Assembly: GCF_947488945.1 (NCBI RefSeq)
Contig: NZ_CANLBS010000003.1
Span: 434,001-498,000 of the forward strand
Reading direction: 5' to 3'
Origin: an uncultured Streptomyces sp.
GTDB taxonomy: Bacteria; Actinomycetota; Actinomycetes; Streptomycetales; Streptomycetaceae
Length of the DNA stretch: 64,000 nucleotides
A program made the translations under genes and the position numbers. Positions within the stretch are counted from its first letter, which is position 1; every line of letters starts with the position of its first letter. Below are positions 43,005-50,463 of the stretch, in pieces. The notes under the pieces are model-generated. The model searched no databases, was not told the origin of the DNA, and worked only from the letters and a program-made list of their open reading frames with translations.

Positions 43005-43849
43005 GTTCGTTGGACACGAGCCTGTTCGACAGAGCCTCCTCGTACGCTCCGGCGGCCTGGGTAGCGCTCGGGAGCCTGGGCTGGCTGATGTTCTCCGCCG
43101 CCGCGGAACGACGTGACCGGATCGCGCGACGGCGCGGCGAGAGGCTGCTGGCCGCGAGCGGCGCGGACGGCACTTCACCGCCGAGAGCTGCGACGCGGCG
43201 GCTGACCGGCCTCTTGGAGGGGGCCGGGAAGCCGGTCGGCCGGACGCTCATGGTCCGGGGCGGCCCACCGGGTGCCGCGCTGGCCGGCTGGGTGCTCGTG
43301 GGCGGAGTCGTCGGCATGGCCCTGGGCGCCGCCGCCGGGTACGCCGTCTGGAGATGGCAGCGACGAGGACATGGACGCCCGTCGGACGGCGTGGCTCGCG
43401 ATGTGGCGGCGTCCCGGCAGCTCCCTCTCGCCGCCGATCTGCTGGCCGCCTGCATCGCGGCGGGCGCCGGTCCGAGGGAGGCGGCGGAGGCCGTCGGTGA
43501 GTCCCTGGGCGGTCCCCTCGGCGAACGCCTCGCCGGTGTCGCGGTGGAGATCAGGCTCGGTGCCGAACCCTCCCGTGCCTGGGGCCGGCTCGCGGAGATA
43601 CCGGGAGCGGCCCCGCTGGCCCGGTGTCTCGAACGGGCCGGGACCACCGGCGCGCCCGCGGCCGAGGCGGTGTCCAGGCTGGCGGACATGGTGCGTGCCG
43701 AACGTGCCGACGTCGCAGTGGCGCGCGCCCAGCGAGCGGGGGTGCTGATCACGGCACCGGTCGGCCTCTGTTTCCTGCCCGCCTTCCTGGCGGTCGGGGT
43801 GGCCCCGGTCGTCGTCGGACTCGCCACGGGGCTGCTGGCCTCGCGCTGA
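43001..43849 (+). CDS. tadC: Tad inner-membrane platform protein TadC
   Basis: A 282-residue second GspF-like protein. It has an N-terminal helix (AAWVALGSLGWLMFSAAAER), a membrane segment (AALAGWVLVGGVVGMALGAA), the T2SSF domain (LPLAADLLAACIAAGAGPRE, LGAEPSRAWGRLAEIPGAAP) and a C-terminal helix pair ending GVAPVVVGLATGLLASR. It overlaps tadB by ATGA. A gap of 233 nt with tandem repeats separates it from the pilin-like gene, the only sizeable gap in the operon. Confidence 0.88.
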   Translation: MSSLDTSLFDRASSYAPAAWVALGSLGWLMFSAAAERRDRIARRRGERLLAASGADGTSPPRAATRRLTGLLEGAGKPVGRTLMVRGGPPGAALAGWVLVGGVVGMALGAAAGYAVWRWQRRGHGRPSDGVARDVAASRQLPLAADLLAACIAAGAGPREAAEAVGESLGGPLGERLAGVAVEIRLGAEPSRAWGRLAEIPGAAPLARCLERAGTTGAPAAEAVSRLADMVRAERADVAVARAQRAGVLITAPVGLCFLPAFLAVGVAPVVVGLATGLLASR

Positions 43850-44028
43850 CGGCCGCTCACCCCGGCCGGCCGTCACCATGCGGCGCGGGCCGCCGACACC
43901 CTGCCCATCCTCAGCACGGCGCGGCCGTCAACGCCCTGCCGGCCGTCAGCCCCCTCCCGGACATCAGCACGCGGACGCCGTCGGCGTATCCGCTACCGCG
44001 CCGCCTCCGCACCCCTTTTCCAGACCAC

Positions 44029-44067
44029 CCTTCCGCACCACCTTTCCGCACCACCTTTCCGCATCAC
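44029..44067 (+). repeat. 13-bp tandem repeat upstream of the pilin-like gene
   Basis: Three near-identical units of the form CTTTCCGCACCAC (44029-44041 with CCTTCCGCACCAC, 44042-44054, and 44055-44067 with one change) end 15 nt before the ATG at 44083. The strand is C/T-rich and may form part of a regulatory or pausing region. Confidence 0.6.
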
Positions 44068-44082
44068 CGATGGGAGATCGTC

Positions 44083-44418
44083 ATGAGCAGGAACGTACGA
44101 GGACGGGCACTGAACACCGCAGGCTCGGCTCGGAGGACACAGGCTGTGCCCATCGTGAGCGGCAATCCGCCCGTCGTGTCCGGGAATCTGCCCGCCGGGC
44201 GGCAGACGCTACCGGTGCGTCGTCGGTCCGTCCGGCTGCCATCGGGGTGGTCGGCCAGGATCCGTGGTTCGGACCGGGGGATGACCACGTCCGAGTACGC
44301 GGTGGGAACGATCGCTGCCTGCGCGTTCGCGGCGGTGCTCTACAAGGTGGTCACGAGTCCCGCGGTCCAGGCCGCCTTGCAGTCGCTGATCAAGGACGCT
44401 CTCGGTGCCGCGGCCTGA
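44083..44418 (+). CDS. Flp pilin-like DUF4244 protein
   Basis: A 111-residue small protein. The first 60 residues are Arg/Pro-rich and hydrophilic; then come GMTTSEYAVGTIAACAFAAV and a hydrophobic helix to about residue 95, ending in a short amphipathic tail. The Gly followed by TTSEYA resembles a Flp prepilin cleavage site (GxxxxEY), so this is the probable pilin subunit. The leader is much longer than in canonical Flp pilins (about 15-20 residues). The ribosome site is TGGGAG about 7 nt upstream. It sits between tadC and tadE, matching Rv3656c. Confidence 0.85.
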   Translation: MSRNVRGRALNTAGSARRTQAVPIVSGNPPVVSGNLPAGRQTLPVRRRSVRLPSGWSARIRGSDRGMTTSEYAVGTIAACAFAAVLYKVVTSPAVQAALQSLIKDALGAAA

Positions 44419-44857
44419 TCCGGACGTGCGGCACGGAGTCGAGCGGCCGGGAAGGACAGCCTGCCGTGGCGGTGGTCGTCGTGCCGGCCGCCGAGGGCCG
44501 CGTGACCCGGCCGGTGACCGGGGCTCGGTCACCGCGGAAGCAGCGCTGGTCCTTCCGGTACTGGCGCTGTTCGCCCTGGCACTCCTGTGGGCCCTGATGG
44601 CCGCGGCGGACCAGATCCGCTGTGTGGACGCGGCGCGGGCCGGGGCGAGGGCGGCTGCGCGGTCGGAGCCGGCCTCGGAGGTGGCCCGGGTGGCGAACTC
44701 CGTGGCGCCACGAGGTGCTGATGTCGATGTGACGAGAGAGGGAGAGCTGTGGAGAGTGCGGGTGCGGACGCCGGCTCCCGGACCGGGGGCCCTGGTCCTG
44801 ACCCTGCGGGCCGAGGCGGCGGCGCTGGCCGAGGACACGGTCGGAGCGGCTCCGTGA
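44405..44857 (+). CDS. tadE: TadE-family pilus assembly protein
   Basis: A 150-residue protein if started at the GTG at 44405, which overlaps the pilin-like gene; GTG at 44426 is an alternative. It has a basic N-terminus, then the TadE signature DRGSVTAEAALVLPVLALFA with one transmembrane helix, and an extracytoplasmic domain (CVDAARAGARAAARSEPASE). TadE proteins are minor pilin-like components processed by a prepilin peptidase. Its stop overlaps the next gene by GTGA. The ribosome site is weak at both possible starts. Confidence 0.85.
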   Translation: MPRPDPDVRHGVERPGRTACRGGGRRAGRRGPRDPAGDRGSVTAEAALVLPVLALFALALLWALMAAADQIRCVDAARAGARAAARSEPASEVARVANSVAPRGADVDVTREGELWRVRVRTPAPGPGALVLTLRAEAAALAEDTVGAAP

Positions 44858-45261
44858 CGGGGGAACCGCACGCGCGGGCCGTGAGCGGCCGTCCGGCAGC
44901 CGGGGCCGCGGGCCACGACCGGGGAGCGGCCACGGTGTGGGTGGCGGTGGCCATGGCCACGCTGTGCGCGGTGTTCGCGGTGGTGCTCGCACTGGGCCAG
45001 GCGGTGGGTGCACGGCACCGGGCCGGAGGTGCGGCCGACCTGGCCGCTCTCGCCGCCGCCGACCGGGCCCTGTGGGGGGCCGAGGATGCCTGCGCGGCGG
45101 CACGGCGGGTGGCTGAGGCCCAGAGCGCCTCGGTGGTGCGCTGCTCGGTCCGGGGAGAGATCGCCGACGTGACGGCGCGCGCAGCCTTCGGACCCTACGA
45201 GCCTGCGGTCAGATCGCGGGCCGGTCCGGCCGACGCGCCCGGAGCCGGCCGGACGGGCTGA
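44854..45261 (+). CDS. Rv3654c-type TadE-like secreted/pseudopilin protein
   Basis: A 135-residue protein. It has a hydrophilic N-terminus, then GAATVWVAVAMATLCAVFAV (one helix beginning with the pseudopilin-like GAATV motif), then the family core QAVGARHRAGGAADLAALAA and two cysteines (CAAARRVAE, VVRCSVRG). It belongs to the TadE-like family of Rv3654c, last in the mycobacterial cluster as well. The GTG start overlaps tadE. The operon ends here. The role may be as a minor pilin or a secreted effector. Confidence 0.86.
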   Translation: MTGEPHARAVSGRPAAGAAGHDRGAATVWVAVAMATLCAVFAVVLALGQAVGARHRAGGAADLAALAAADRALWGAEDACAAARRVAEAQSASVVRCSVRGEIADVTARAAFGPYEPAVRSRAGPADAPGAGRTG

Positions 45262-45421
45262 TCCCGCCGGGCGTGCTGATCCTGCCGGACGGGCGGATCC
45301 GGCCCGCCGGGCTGACCTCGCCGGAGACTGCCGGCCCAACCCTGCCGCCCGACCGCGCCGGCCCGACCGCGCCGGCCCGACCCTGCCCCGATGGGCTGAC
45401 TCTGCCGGGCGGCCGGGGGGT

Positions 45422-47890
45422 TCAGCCCACCTGGGGGGCCGGATCCGGGGCGGTCCTGAGGAGCTCGGTCAGCAGCCGCACCGCGCCGCGCTTGTGCAGG
45501 GGTTCGTTCCCGTTGCCGCACTTCGGGGACTGGATGCAGGACGGGCAGCCCGCCTCGCACTCGCAGGAGGCGATCGCCTGGCGGGTCGCCGCCAGCCACT
45601 CCCGTGCGGTGTGGAAGGCACGTTCGGCGAAGCCCGCCCCGCCGGGGTGCCCGTCGTAGACGAAGACGGTCGGCAGGAGGGTGTCGGGGTGCAGCGGAAC
45701 GGACACGCCGCCGATGTCCCAGCGGTCACAGGTGGCGAACAGCGGCAGCATCCCGATCGAGGCGTGCTCGGCCGCGTGAAGGGCACCGCCGAGGATCTCC
45801 GGATTGATCCGGGCGGCGTCGAGCTGGTCCTCGGTGACCGTCCACCACACGGCACGGGTGCGCAGCGTACGGGGTGGCAGGTCCAGCTTGGTCTCGCCCA
45901 TCACCTCACCGGTGATCACGCGTCTGCGAAGGAAGGAGACGACCTGGTTGGTGACCTCGACGGAGCCGTAACAGAGCCGGCCGTCCCCCCAGGGGATCTC
46001 CGTGTCCGTCTCCAGGACGGTGATGGCGGTGGTGTCACGGGCGGTGGTCGAGTACGGCGGGCTCGCCTCCTCGACCAGTGCGACGGAGTCCGTCAGATCG
46101 AGGCTCCGCACCAGATAGGTGCGGCCCTGGTGCAGGTGCACGGCTCCCTCGTGGACGGAGGTGTGCGCGGCCTCCGCGTCCACCGTGCCCAGCAGCCTGC
46201 CGGTGCCCTCCTCCACGATCTGGACGGGGTTGCCGCCCTCGCCCCGGATGTCGGCGAGGTCCGCCGCCCGTTCCCGCCGGGTCCAGTGCCAGCCCGTGGG
46301 ACGACGGCGCAGGAGCTTGGCCGCTTCGAGCTGGGGCAGCAGGCCGGGTGCCGCCGGGCCGAACAGTTCGATGTCCGTGTCCGTGAGGGGCAGCTCCGAT
46401 GCGGCGGCGCACAGGTGCGGGGTGAGCACGTACGGGTTGTCGGGGTCGAGAACGGTGGATTCCACTGGCTGTTCGAACAGTGCTTCCGGGTGATGGACCA
46501 GGAACGTGTCCAGCGGATCGTCGCGTGCCACCAGCACGGCGAGCGCGCCCTCGCCGGACCGGCCGGCACGACCCGCCTGCTGCCACAGGGAGGCGCGGGT
46601 GCCGGGATAACCGGCGATGACGACGGCGTCGAGCCCCGACACGTCGATGCCGAGTTCGAGAGCCGTCGTCGCCGCGAGGCCCAGGAGCTCGCCCGAGTGC
46701 AGGGCGCGCTCCAGCGCGCGCCGCTCCTCGGGGAGGTACCCGCCCCGGTAGGCGGCCACCCGGGCCGGAAGCGAGCGGTCCACCTCGCCGAGACGCTCCT
46801 TGGCGATCACCGAGATGAGCTCGGCGCCGCGCCGGGACCGCACGAAGGCCACGGATCGGACGCCCTGGAGCGTCAGATCGGTCAGCAGGTCGGCCGTCTC
46901 GGCGGTCGCGGTACGGCGTACGGGGGCGCCCTTCTCGCCGTGCAGGTCGGTGAGTGGGGGCTCCCACAGGGCGAAGACCAGTTCGCCGCGCGGCGAGGCG
47001 TCGTCGGCGACCTCCGTCACGGGCAGGCCCGTCAGCTTTCCCGCGGCGACCGAGGGATCGGCGGACGTGGCGGAGGCGAGGAGGAAGACGGGATCGGAGC
47101 CGTAACGGGCGCAGAGACGGCGCAGACGGCGCAGGACCTGGGCGACGTGGGAGCCGAAGACACCCCGGTAGGTGTGGCACTCGTCGATCACGACGAACTT
47201 CAGGGCGCGAAGGAAGGAGGACCACCGGGGGTGGGACGGCAGGATGCCCCGGTGCAGCATGTCGGGATTGGTCAGCACGTAGTTGGCGTACTGGCGTACC
47301 CACTCGCGTTCCTCGACGGGGGTGTCCCCGTCGTACACGGCGGGCCGGACCGCGGACCCCAGGGGAGCGGACAGCGTACGGACCGAACGCCGTTGGTCTG
47401 CCGCCAGGGCTTTGGTGGGCGCCAGGTACAGCGCGGTGGCCCCCCGGCCGTTCGGCGCCTCGGACCCGTCCAGGAGCGTGCTGAGGACCGGCATCAGGTA
47501 GGCCAGCGACTTGCCGGACGCTGTTCCGGTGGCGATGACCACGGATTCGCCGTCCAGCGCGAGATCGGCGGCGGCCGTCTGATGGGCCCACGGATGGCCG
47601 ATCCCGGACTGCTGAATCGCGGCGATCACTTCTGGTCGGATGCGATCCGGCCAGATGGCATGGGTTCCCGGCCGCGGGGGCAGGTGCTCCGTATGAGTGA
47701 TGCGCGCGGCCCGGCCCGCCCCTGCGGCGAGCCGGTGCAGGATCATGGTGGGAGAGGGGCGGGAGCCCTCGCTCTCGGCGGTTCCGTCGGGACGGTGATT
47801 CTTGGCCATCGGCACCGAGTGTGTCACTGGCGTGACGGACAATGGTCCCAAGGCGTCGTGCATGGCTGCTGGTAAGTGATTGAATGCCAT
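45422..47890 (-). CDS. DEAD/DEAH-box helicase with C-terminal zinc-binding DUF1998 (MrfA-like)
   Basis: An 822-residue superfamily-2 helicase. The Walker A is VIATGTASGKSLAYLMP, Walker B is VVIDECHTYRGVFG, motif III is LLASATSADP and motif VI is QQAGRAGRSGEG. The C-terminus carries a four-cysteine cluster CECEAGCPSCIQSPKCGN, as in MrfA/YprA repair helicases and mycobacterial Rv3649. The likely role is DNA repair or remodelling. The start used is ATG 47890 (MAFNHLPAAM); ATG 47809 (MAKNHR) is an alternative, and the open frame continues far upstream through bldG on the other strand. It is divergent from bldG, with 78 nt between starts. Confidence 0.92.
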   Translation of the reverse strand: MAFNHLPAAMHDALGPLSVTPVTHSVPMAKNHRPDGTAESEGSRPSPTMILHRLAAGAGRAARITHTEHLPPRPGTHAIWPDRIRPEVIAAIQQSGIGHPWAHQTAAADLALDGESVVIATGTASGKSLAYLMPVLSTLLDGSEAPNGRGATALYLAPTKALAADQRRSVRTLSAPLGSAVRPAVYDGDTPVEEREWVRQYANYVLTNPDMLHRGILPSHPRWSSFLRALKFVVIDECHTYRGVFGSHVAQVLRRLRRLCARYGSDPVFLLASATSADPSVAAGKLTGLPVTEVADDASPRGELVFALWEPPLTDLHGEKGAPVRRTATAETADLLTDLTLQGVRSVAFVRSRRGAELISVIAKERLGEVDRSLPARVAAYRGGYLPEERRALERALHSGELLGLAATTALELGIDVSGLDAVVIAGYPGTRASLWQQAGRAGRSGEGALAVLVARDDPLDTFLVHHPEALFEQPVESTVLDPDNPYVLTPHLCAAASELPLTDTDIELFGPAAPGLLPQLEAAKLLRRRPTGWHWTRRERAADLADIRGEGGNPVQIVEEGTGRLLGTVDAEAAHTSVHEGAVHLHQGRTYLVRSLDLTDSVALVEEASPPYSTTARDTTAITVLETDTEIPWGDGRLCYGSVEVTNQVVSFLRRRVITGEVMGETKLDLPPRTLRTRAVWWTVTEDQLDAARINPEILGGALHAAEHASIGMLPLFATCDRWDIGGVSVPLHPDTLLPTVFVYDGHPGGAGFAERAFHTAREWLAATRQAIASCECEAGCPSCIQSPKCGNGNEPLHKRGAVRLLTELLRTAPDPAPQVG

Positions 47891-47968
47891 CGCGGCTGGC
47901 GATCCGTCCCCTGGCTCCGTCGGGGAGACCGAGGGGCGACCGCTCGATAGCAAGGTGCTGGAGGATCC

Positions 47969-48322
47969 GTGGACCTGTCCCTGTCGACTCGCAATGTGCC
48001 CGGCCCTGGAGGCGACCGTACGGTCGTCGAGGTCGGTGGCGAGATTGATGTGTATACCGCGCCCAAGCTGCGCGAGCAGTTGGTCGAGTTGGTGAATGAC
48101 GGCAGCTACCACCTGGTTGTCGACATGGAAGGCGTCGACTTCCTCGACTCCACCGGCCTCGGCGTGCTCGTCGGTGGCTTGAAGCGTGTCCGTGCCCATG
48201 AGGGTTCGCTGCGTCTGGTCTGCAACCAGGAGCGCATTCTCAAGATCTTCCGGATCACGGGCCTGACCAAGGTGTTCCCCATTCACACCACGGTCGAGGA
48301 GGCCGTCGCCGCCACCGATTGA
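47969..48322 (+). CDS. bldG: Anti-anti-sigma factor BldG
   Basis: A 117-residue STAS-domain protein. It begins [10 protein letters not shown] and contains [20 protein letters not shown] and the phosphorylation site [18 protein letters not shown], where Ser61 corresponds to Ser57 of the S. coelicolor protein; four extra residues (in VPGPGGD) precede the core. Unphosphorylated BldG binds anti-sigma kinases and so frees sigma factors. In Streptomyces it is required for aerial growth, antibiotic production and osmotic response. The GTG start is inferred from the conserved N-terminus. It is followed after 212 nt by its RsbW-like partner. Confidence 0.97.
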   Translation: MDLSLSTRNVPGPGGDRTVVEVGGEIDVYTAPKLREQLVELVNDGSYHLVVDMEGVDFLDSTGLGVLVGGLKRVRAHEGSLRLVCNQERILKIFRITGLTKVFPIHTTVEEAVAATD

Positions 48323-48534
48323 CCTCGGTGACGCGGGCCGGCCGATGGTCGGTCCGCGGGCGATGGGCAGCCCGACGACGGCAGTGAGTGGGCCGTGTCA
48401 GCGGACGGCCGGCCTCCGGGTCGGCTGTCGGCTTCGTCGGGCCTCTGGGCTTTCCCGGAGGAACTGGAGAACGGGGGCTTGGGCGCCAGGCCCGCCCCCT
48501 GCAAAGCACGCCCGAACGTTCGAGGGGGATCCGT

Positions 48535-48990
48535 ATGGCCACCGTTGAACTCCGCTTCAGCGCACAGCCTGAACATGTCAGGACGGCTCGCCTTGTGGCG
48601 GCCGCCGTGGCGCGCCGGGCCGGTGTGGACGAGGCGGTGCTCGACGAGGTCAGGCTTGCCGTGGGCGAGGCGTGCAGCCGTGCGGTCGGGTTGCACCGCA
48701 CGCACGGTATCGACGCCCCCATCGCCGTCGAGCTGATCGAGGACGAGAAGTCCTTCTCCATCGAGGTCACCGACGAGGCGCCGGGCCACGGCACCGGTGT
48801 TCCGGGAGCACGCCGCGCCGCGCCGGGCTTCGGTGGACCGGACGAGCCCGAGACGGACGCCGACGGTGAGGACGACATGAGTCTCGCCGTCATCAGCGGT
48901 CTCGTGGACGACATGGAGGTCCGGTCCGGGGTGGGCGGCGGAGTCATCCGTATGTCCTGGCCGACCGTGCACGCCACGCTGCTCCCGTAG
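48535..48990 (+). CDS. RsbW-like anti-sigma factor kinase, BldG partner
   Basis: A 151-residue HATPase-fold protein. The N box is LDEVRLAVGEACSRAVGLH. A shortened G1/G2 region (FSIEVTDEAPGHGTG, DDMSLAVISGLVDDMEV) follows, and it ends GGGVIRMSWP. It matches the gene next to bldG in S. coelicolor (SCO3548), shown to interact with BldG. The canonical N-box Asn is replaced (EACSRAV), so its kinase activity may be reduced or altered; binding to BldG and to a sigma factor is the expected role. The ribosome site GAGGGGGAT lies about 5 nt before the ATG at 48535. Confidence 0.92.
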   Translation: MATVELRFSAQPEHVRTARLVAAAVARRAGVDEAVLDEVRLAVGEACSRAVGLHRTHGIDAPIAVELIEDEKSFSIEVTDEAPGHGTGVPGARRAAPGFGGPDEPETDADGEDDMSLAVISGLVDDMEVRSGVGGGVIRMSWPTVHATLLP

Positions 48991-49685
48991 GACGTTTTCG
49001 CCGATCCGGATGGTGGCCCAGCTCTCCGGGCTCTGCCTTTTCTGCGGTCGCCCTCTGTCCGACCGCTCTCCCGGTCGGCGCGCCGAAACCGTTCTGCTCG
49101 CTCGGGCACCTATGGCGGGCAGCCGGAAACATCCCTTTCCCGGGAGCCGCAGGGCACCCGGTCATCACTCATCTGCGCCGGTAGCCGACGGGCTCGGGAC
49201 GGAGGCGGCCCGGCCCTTGTTCTCCGCGGTAGACCCCGCCGCACGCCCAGTGCACCCCGCCGCAGTCCTCGCGTGCCCGCGTACCCGCCGCACACTTCCG
49301 CGTGCGCTCTGTCGCGGACCCCGCGGCCGCGGAACCCGCACGCGGGCTCGGGCGGTCTCCGGGTCCCTGCCTCCGGTTCTCGGTGCGTCCCTGCCTCGGG
49401 CTCGCGGTGCGCGCGCCGGTTCGGTTCACCGCCGCTCCGTCAGATCCACGCGCTCCGGGATCGCCTGACGTCCAGTCCACTCGTCGGTGCCACGGACCCG
49501 CCTGGATCGAGTGATCTTTCCCTCCCCCTCCGTGGAGTGTCCGGAGGGGGAGGGTGAGGTGTATCTCCCCGGATTCCCTTGGTGCAAATGGTTACAAAAA
49601 TACATACACCGGTCGGCGGCCACCCGGATGTCGCCCGTACGGCGTGTAAGTTCCGGGGCCGAGAGCCTTGGAAGGGACCAAACCG
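48991..49685. other. Long intergenic region, no gene recognised
   Basis: About 695 nt. From 49000 to 49500 the plus strand is strongly C-rich, with repeated GTGCG/CCGC patterns and open frames on both strands but no ribosome site or domain. A 13-bp hairpin is at 49520-49554. From 49575 to 49615 is a low-GC patch (GGTTACAAAAATACATACAC) that probably belongs to the promoter of the following lipoprotein gene. An untranslated RNA cannot be excluded. Confidence 0.45.
49520..49554. terminator. Hairpin terminator
   Basis: A 13-bp stem CCCTCCCCCTCCG (49520-49532) pairs with CGGAGGGGGAGGG (49542-49554) around a 9-nt loop. Confidence 0.6.
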
Positions 49686-50282
49686 GTGAACAAGAAGTTT
49701 GCGGCCGCGCTGTCCGGCGGCGCGGTGCTCGTACTGACGCTGGCGGGTTGCAGCGACGACAGTGACGACAAGGTCAACGACTGGGCCAAGGAGGTCTGCG
49801 ACCAGGTTCAGCCCCAGCTGCAGAAGATCGCGAACGCCAACGCCGCGATCCAGCAGCAGACCGCGGACAACAGCAAGCCCGCCGACGTGCAGAAGACGGA
49901 CTCGGCGGCCTTCCAGCAGATCTCGCAGGCGTACAAGGCGCTCGGAACGGCCGTCGACAAGGCGGGGCCGCCGCCCGTGGACAACGGTGAGACCACGCAG
50001 AAGGAGGCGGTGAAGGAGCTCAACGCCTCCTCCGCCGCTTACGCGAATCTCAAGACCAAGGTCGACGAACTCAACACGAAGGACCAGTCCGAGTTCGCGG
50101 ACGGCCTCAAGGGCATCGCGGACGAGCTGAACAAGATCAGCACCAGCGGCGACGAGGCCCTCAACAAGCTGCAGTCCGGCGAGGTCGGTTCGGCCATGGC
50201 GAAGCAGAAGGGCTGCCAGAAGCCCACGGCCTCGACGTCTCCGAGCGGCAACGCCGCACCCTCGGCGAGCGCGGCGGCCTGA
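49686..50282 (+). CDS. Small secreted lipoprotein, unknown function
   Basis: A 198-residue protein with a lipoprotein signal (FAAALSGGAVLVLTLAGC, Cys22). The mature part is mostly alpha-helical and Lys/Asp/Gln-rich (KVNDWAKEVCDQVQPQLQKI, FADGLKGIADELNKISTSGD), with two further cysteines (EVCDQV, QKGCQK) that could pair. The end is Ser/Ala/Pro-rich. The GTG start at 49686 lies about 8 nt after GGAAGGGA; TTG 49668 is in frame upstream. It looks like a surface helical-bundle lipoprotein conserved in streptomycetes. No function can be named. Confidence 0.86.
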   Translation: MNKKFAAALSGGAVLVLTLAGCSDDSDDKVNDWAKEVCDQVQPQLQKIANANAAIQQQTADNSKPADVQKTDSAAFQQISQAYKALGTAVDKAGPPPVDNGETTQKEAVKELNASSAAYANLKTKVDELNTKDQSEFADGLKGIADELNKISTSGDEALNKLQSGEVGSAMAKQKGCQKPTASTSPSGNAAPSASAAA

Positions 50283-50451
50283 TCCTCGCGGCCCGCGCCG
50301 GAAGGGGCGGGCCCGGGGGTCCATGCCCATCCGCGTCACAGGCTGGCCCGCATGCCGCCGCCGGTGGGCCGCGCCGGTACGGGGCCCGCTGCGTCGGCGT
50401 CCGCCCGCCCGGGCCCGATGCCGGGTCGCTGCCGTTGTCGGTGGAAGCGGT

Positions 50452-50457
50452 GACAAT
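50452..50457 (+). promoter_or_regulatory. -10-like hexamer for leaderless methyltransferase gene
   Basis: GACAAT ends 6 nt before the GTG at 50464; there is no separate ribosome site. Confidence 0.4.
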
Positions 50458-50463
50458 GGACGG

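Noticed and set aside
49010..49468. A 152-residue plus-strand frame after the bldG pair
   Set aside because: It has no ribosome site, its composition is Arg/Pro/Ala-rich without third-position bias, and it resembles no family.
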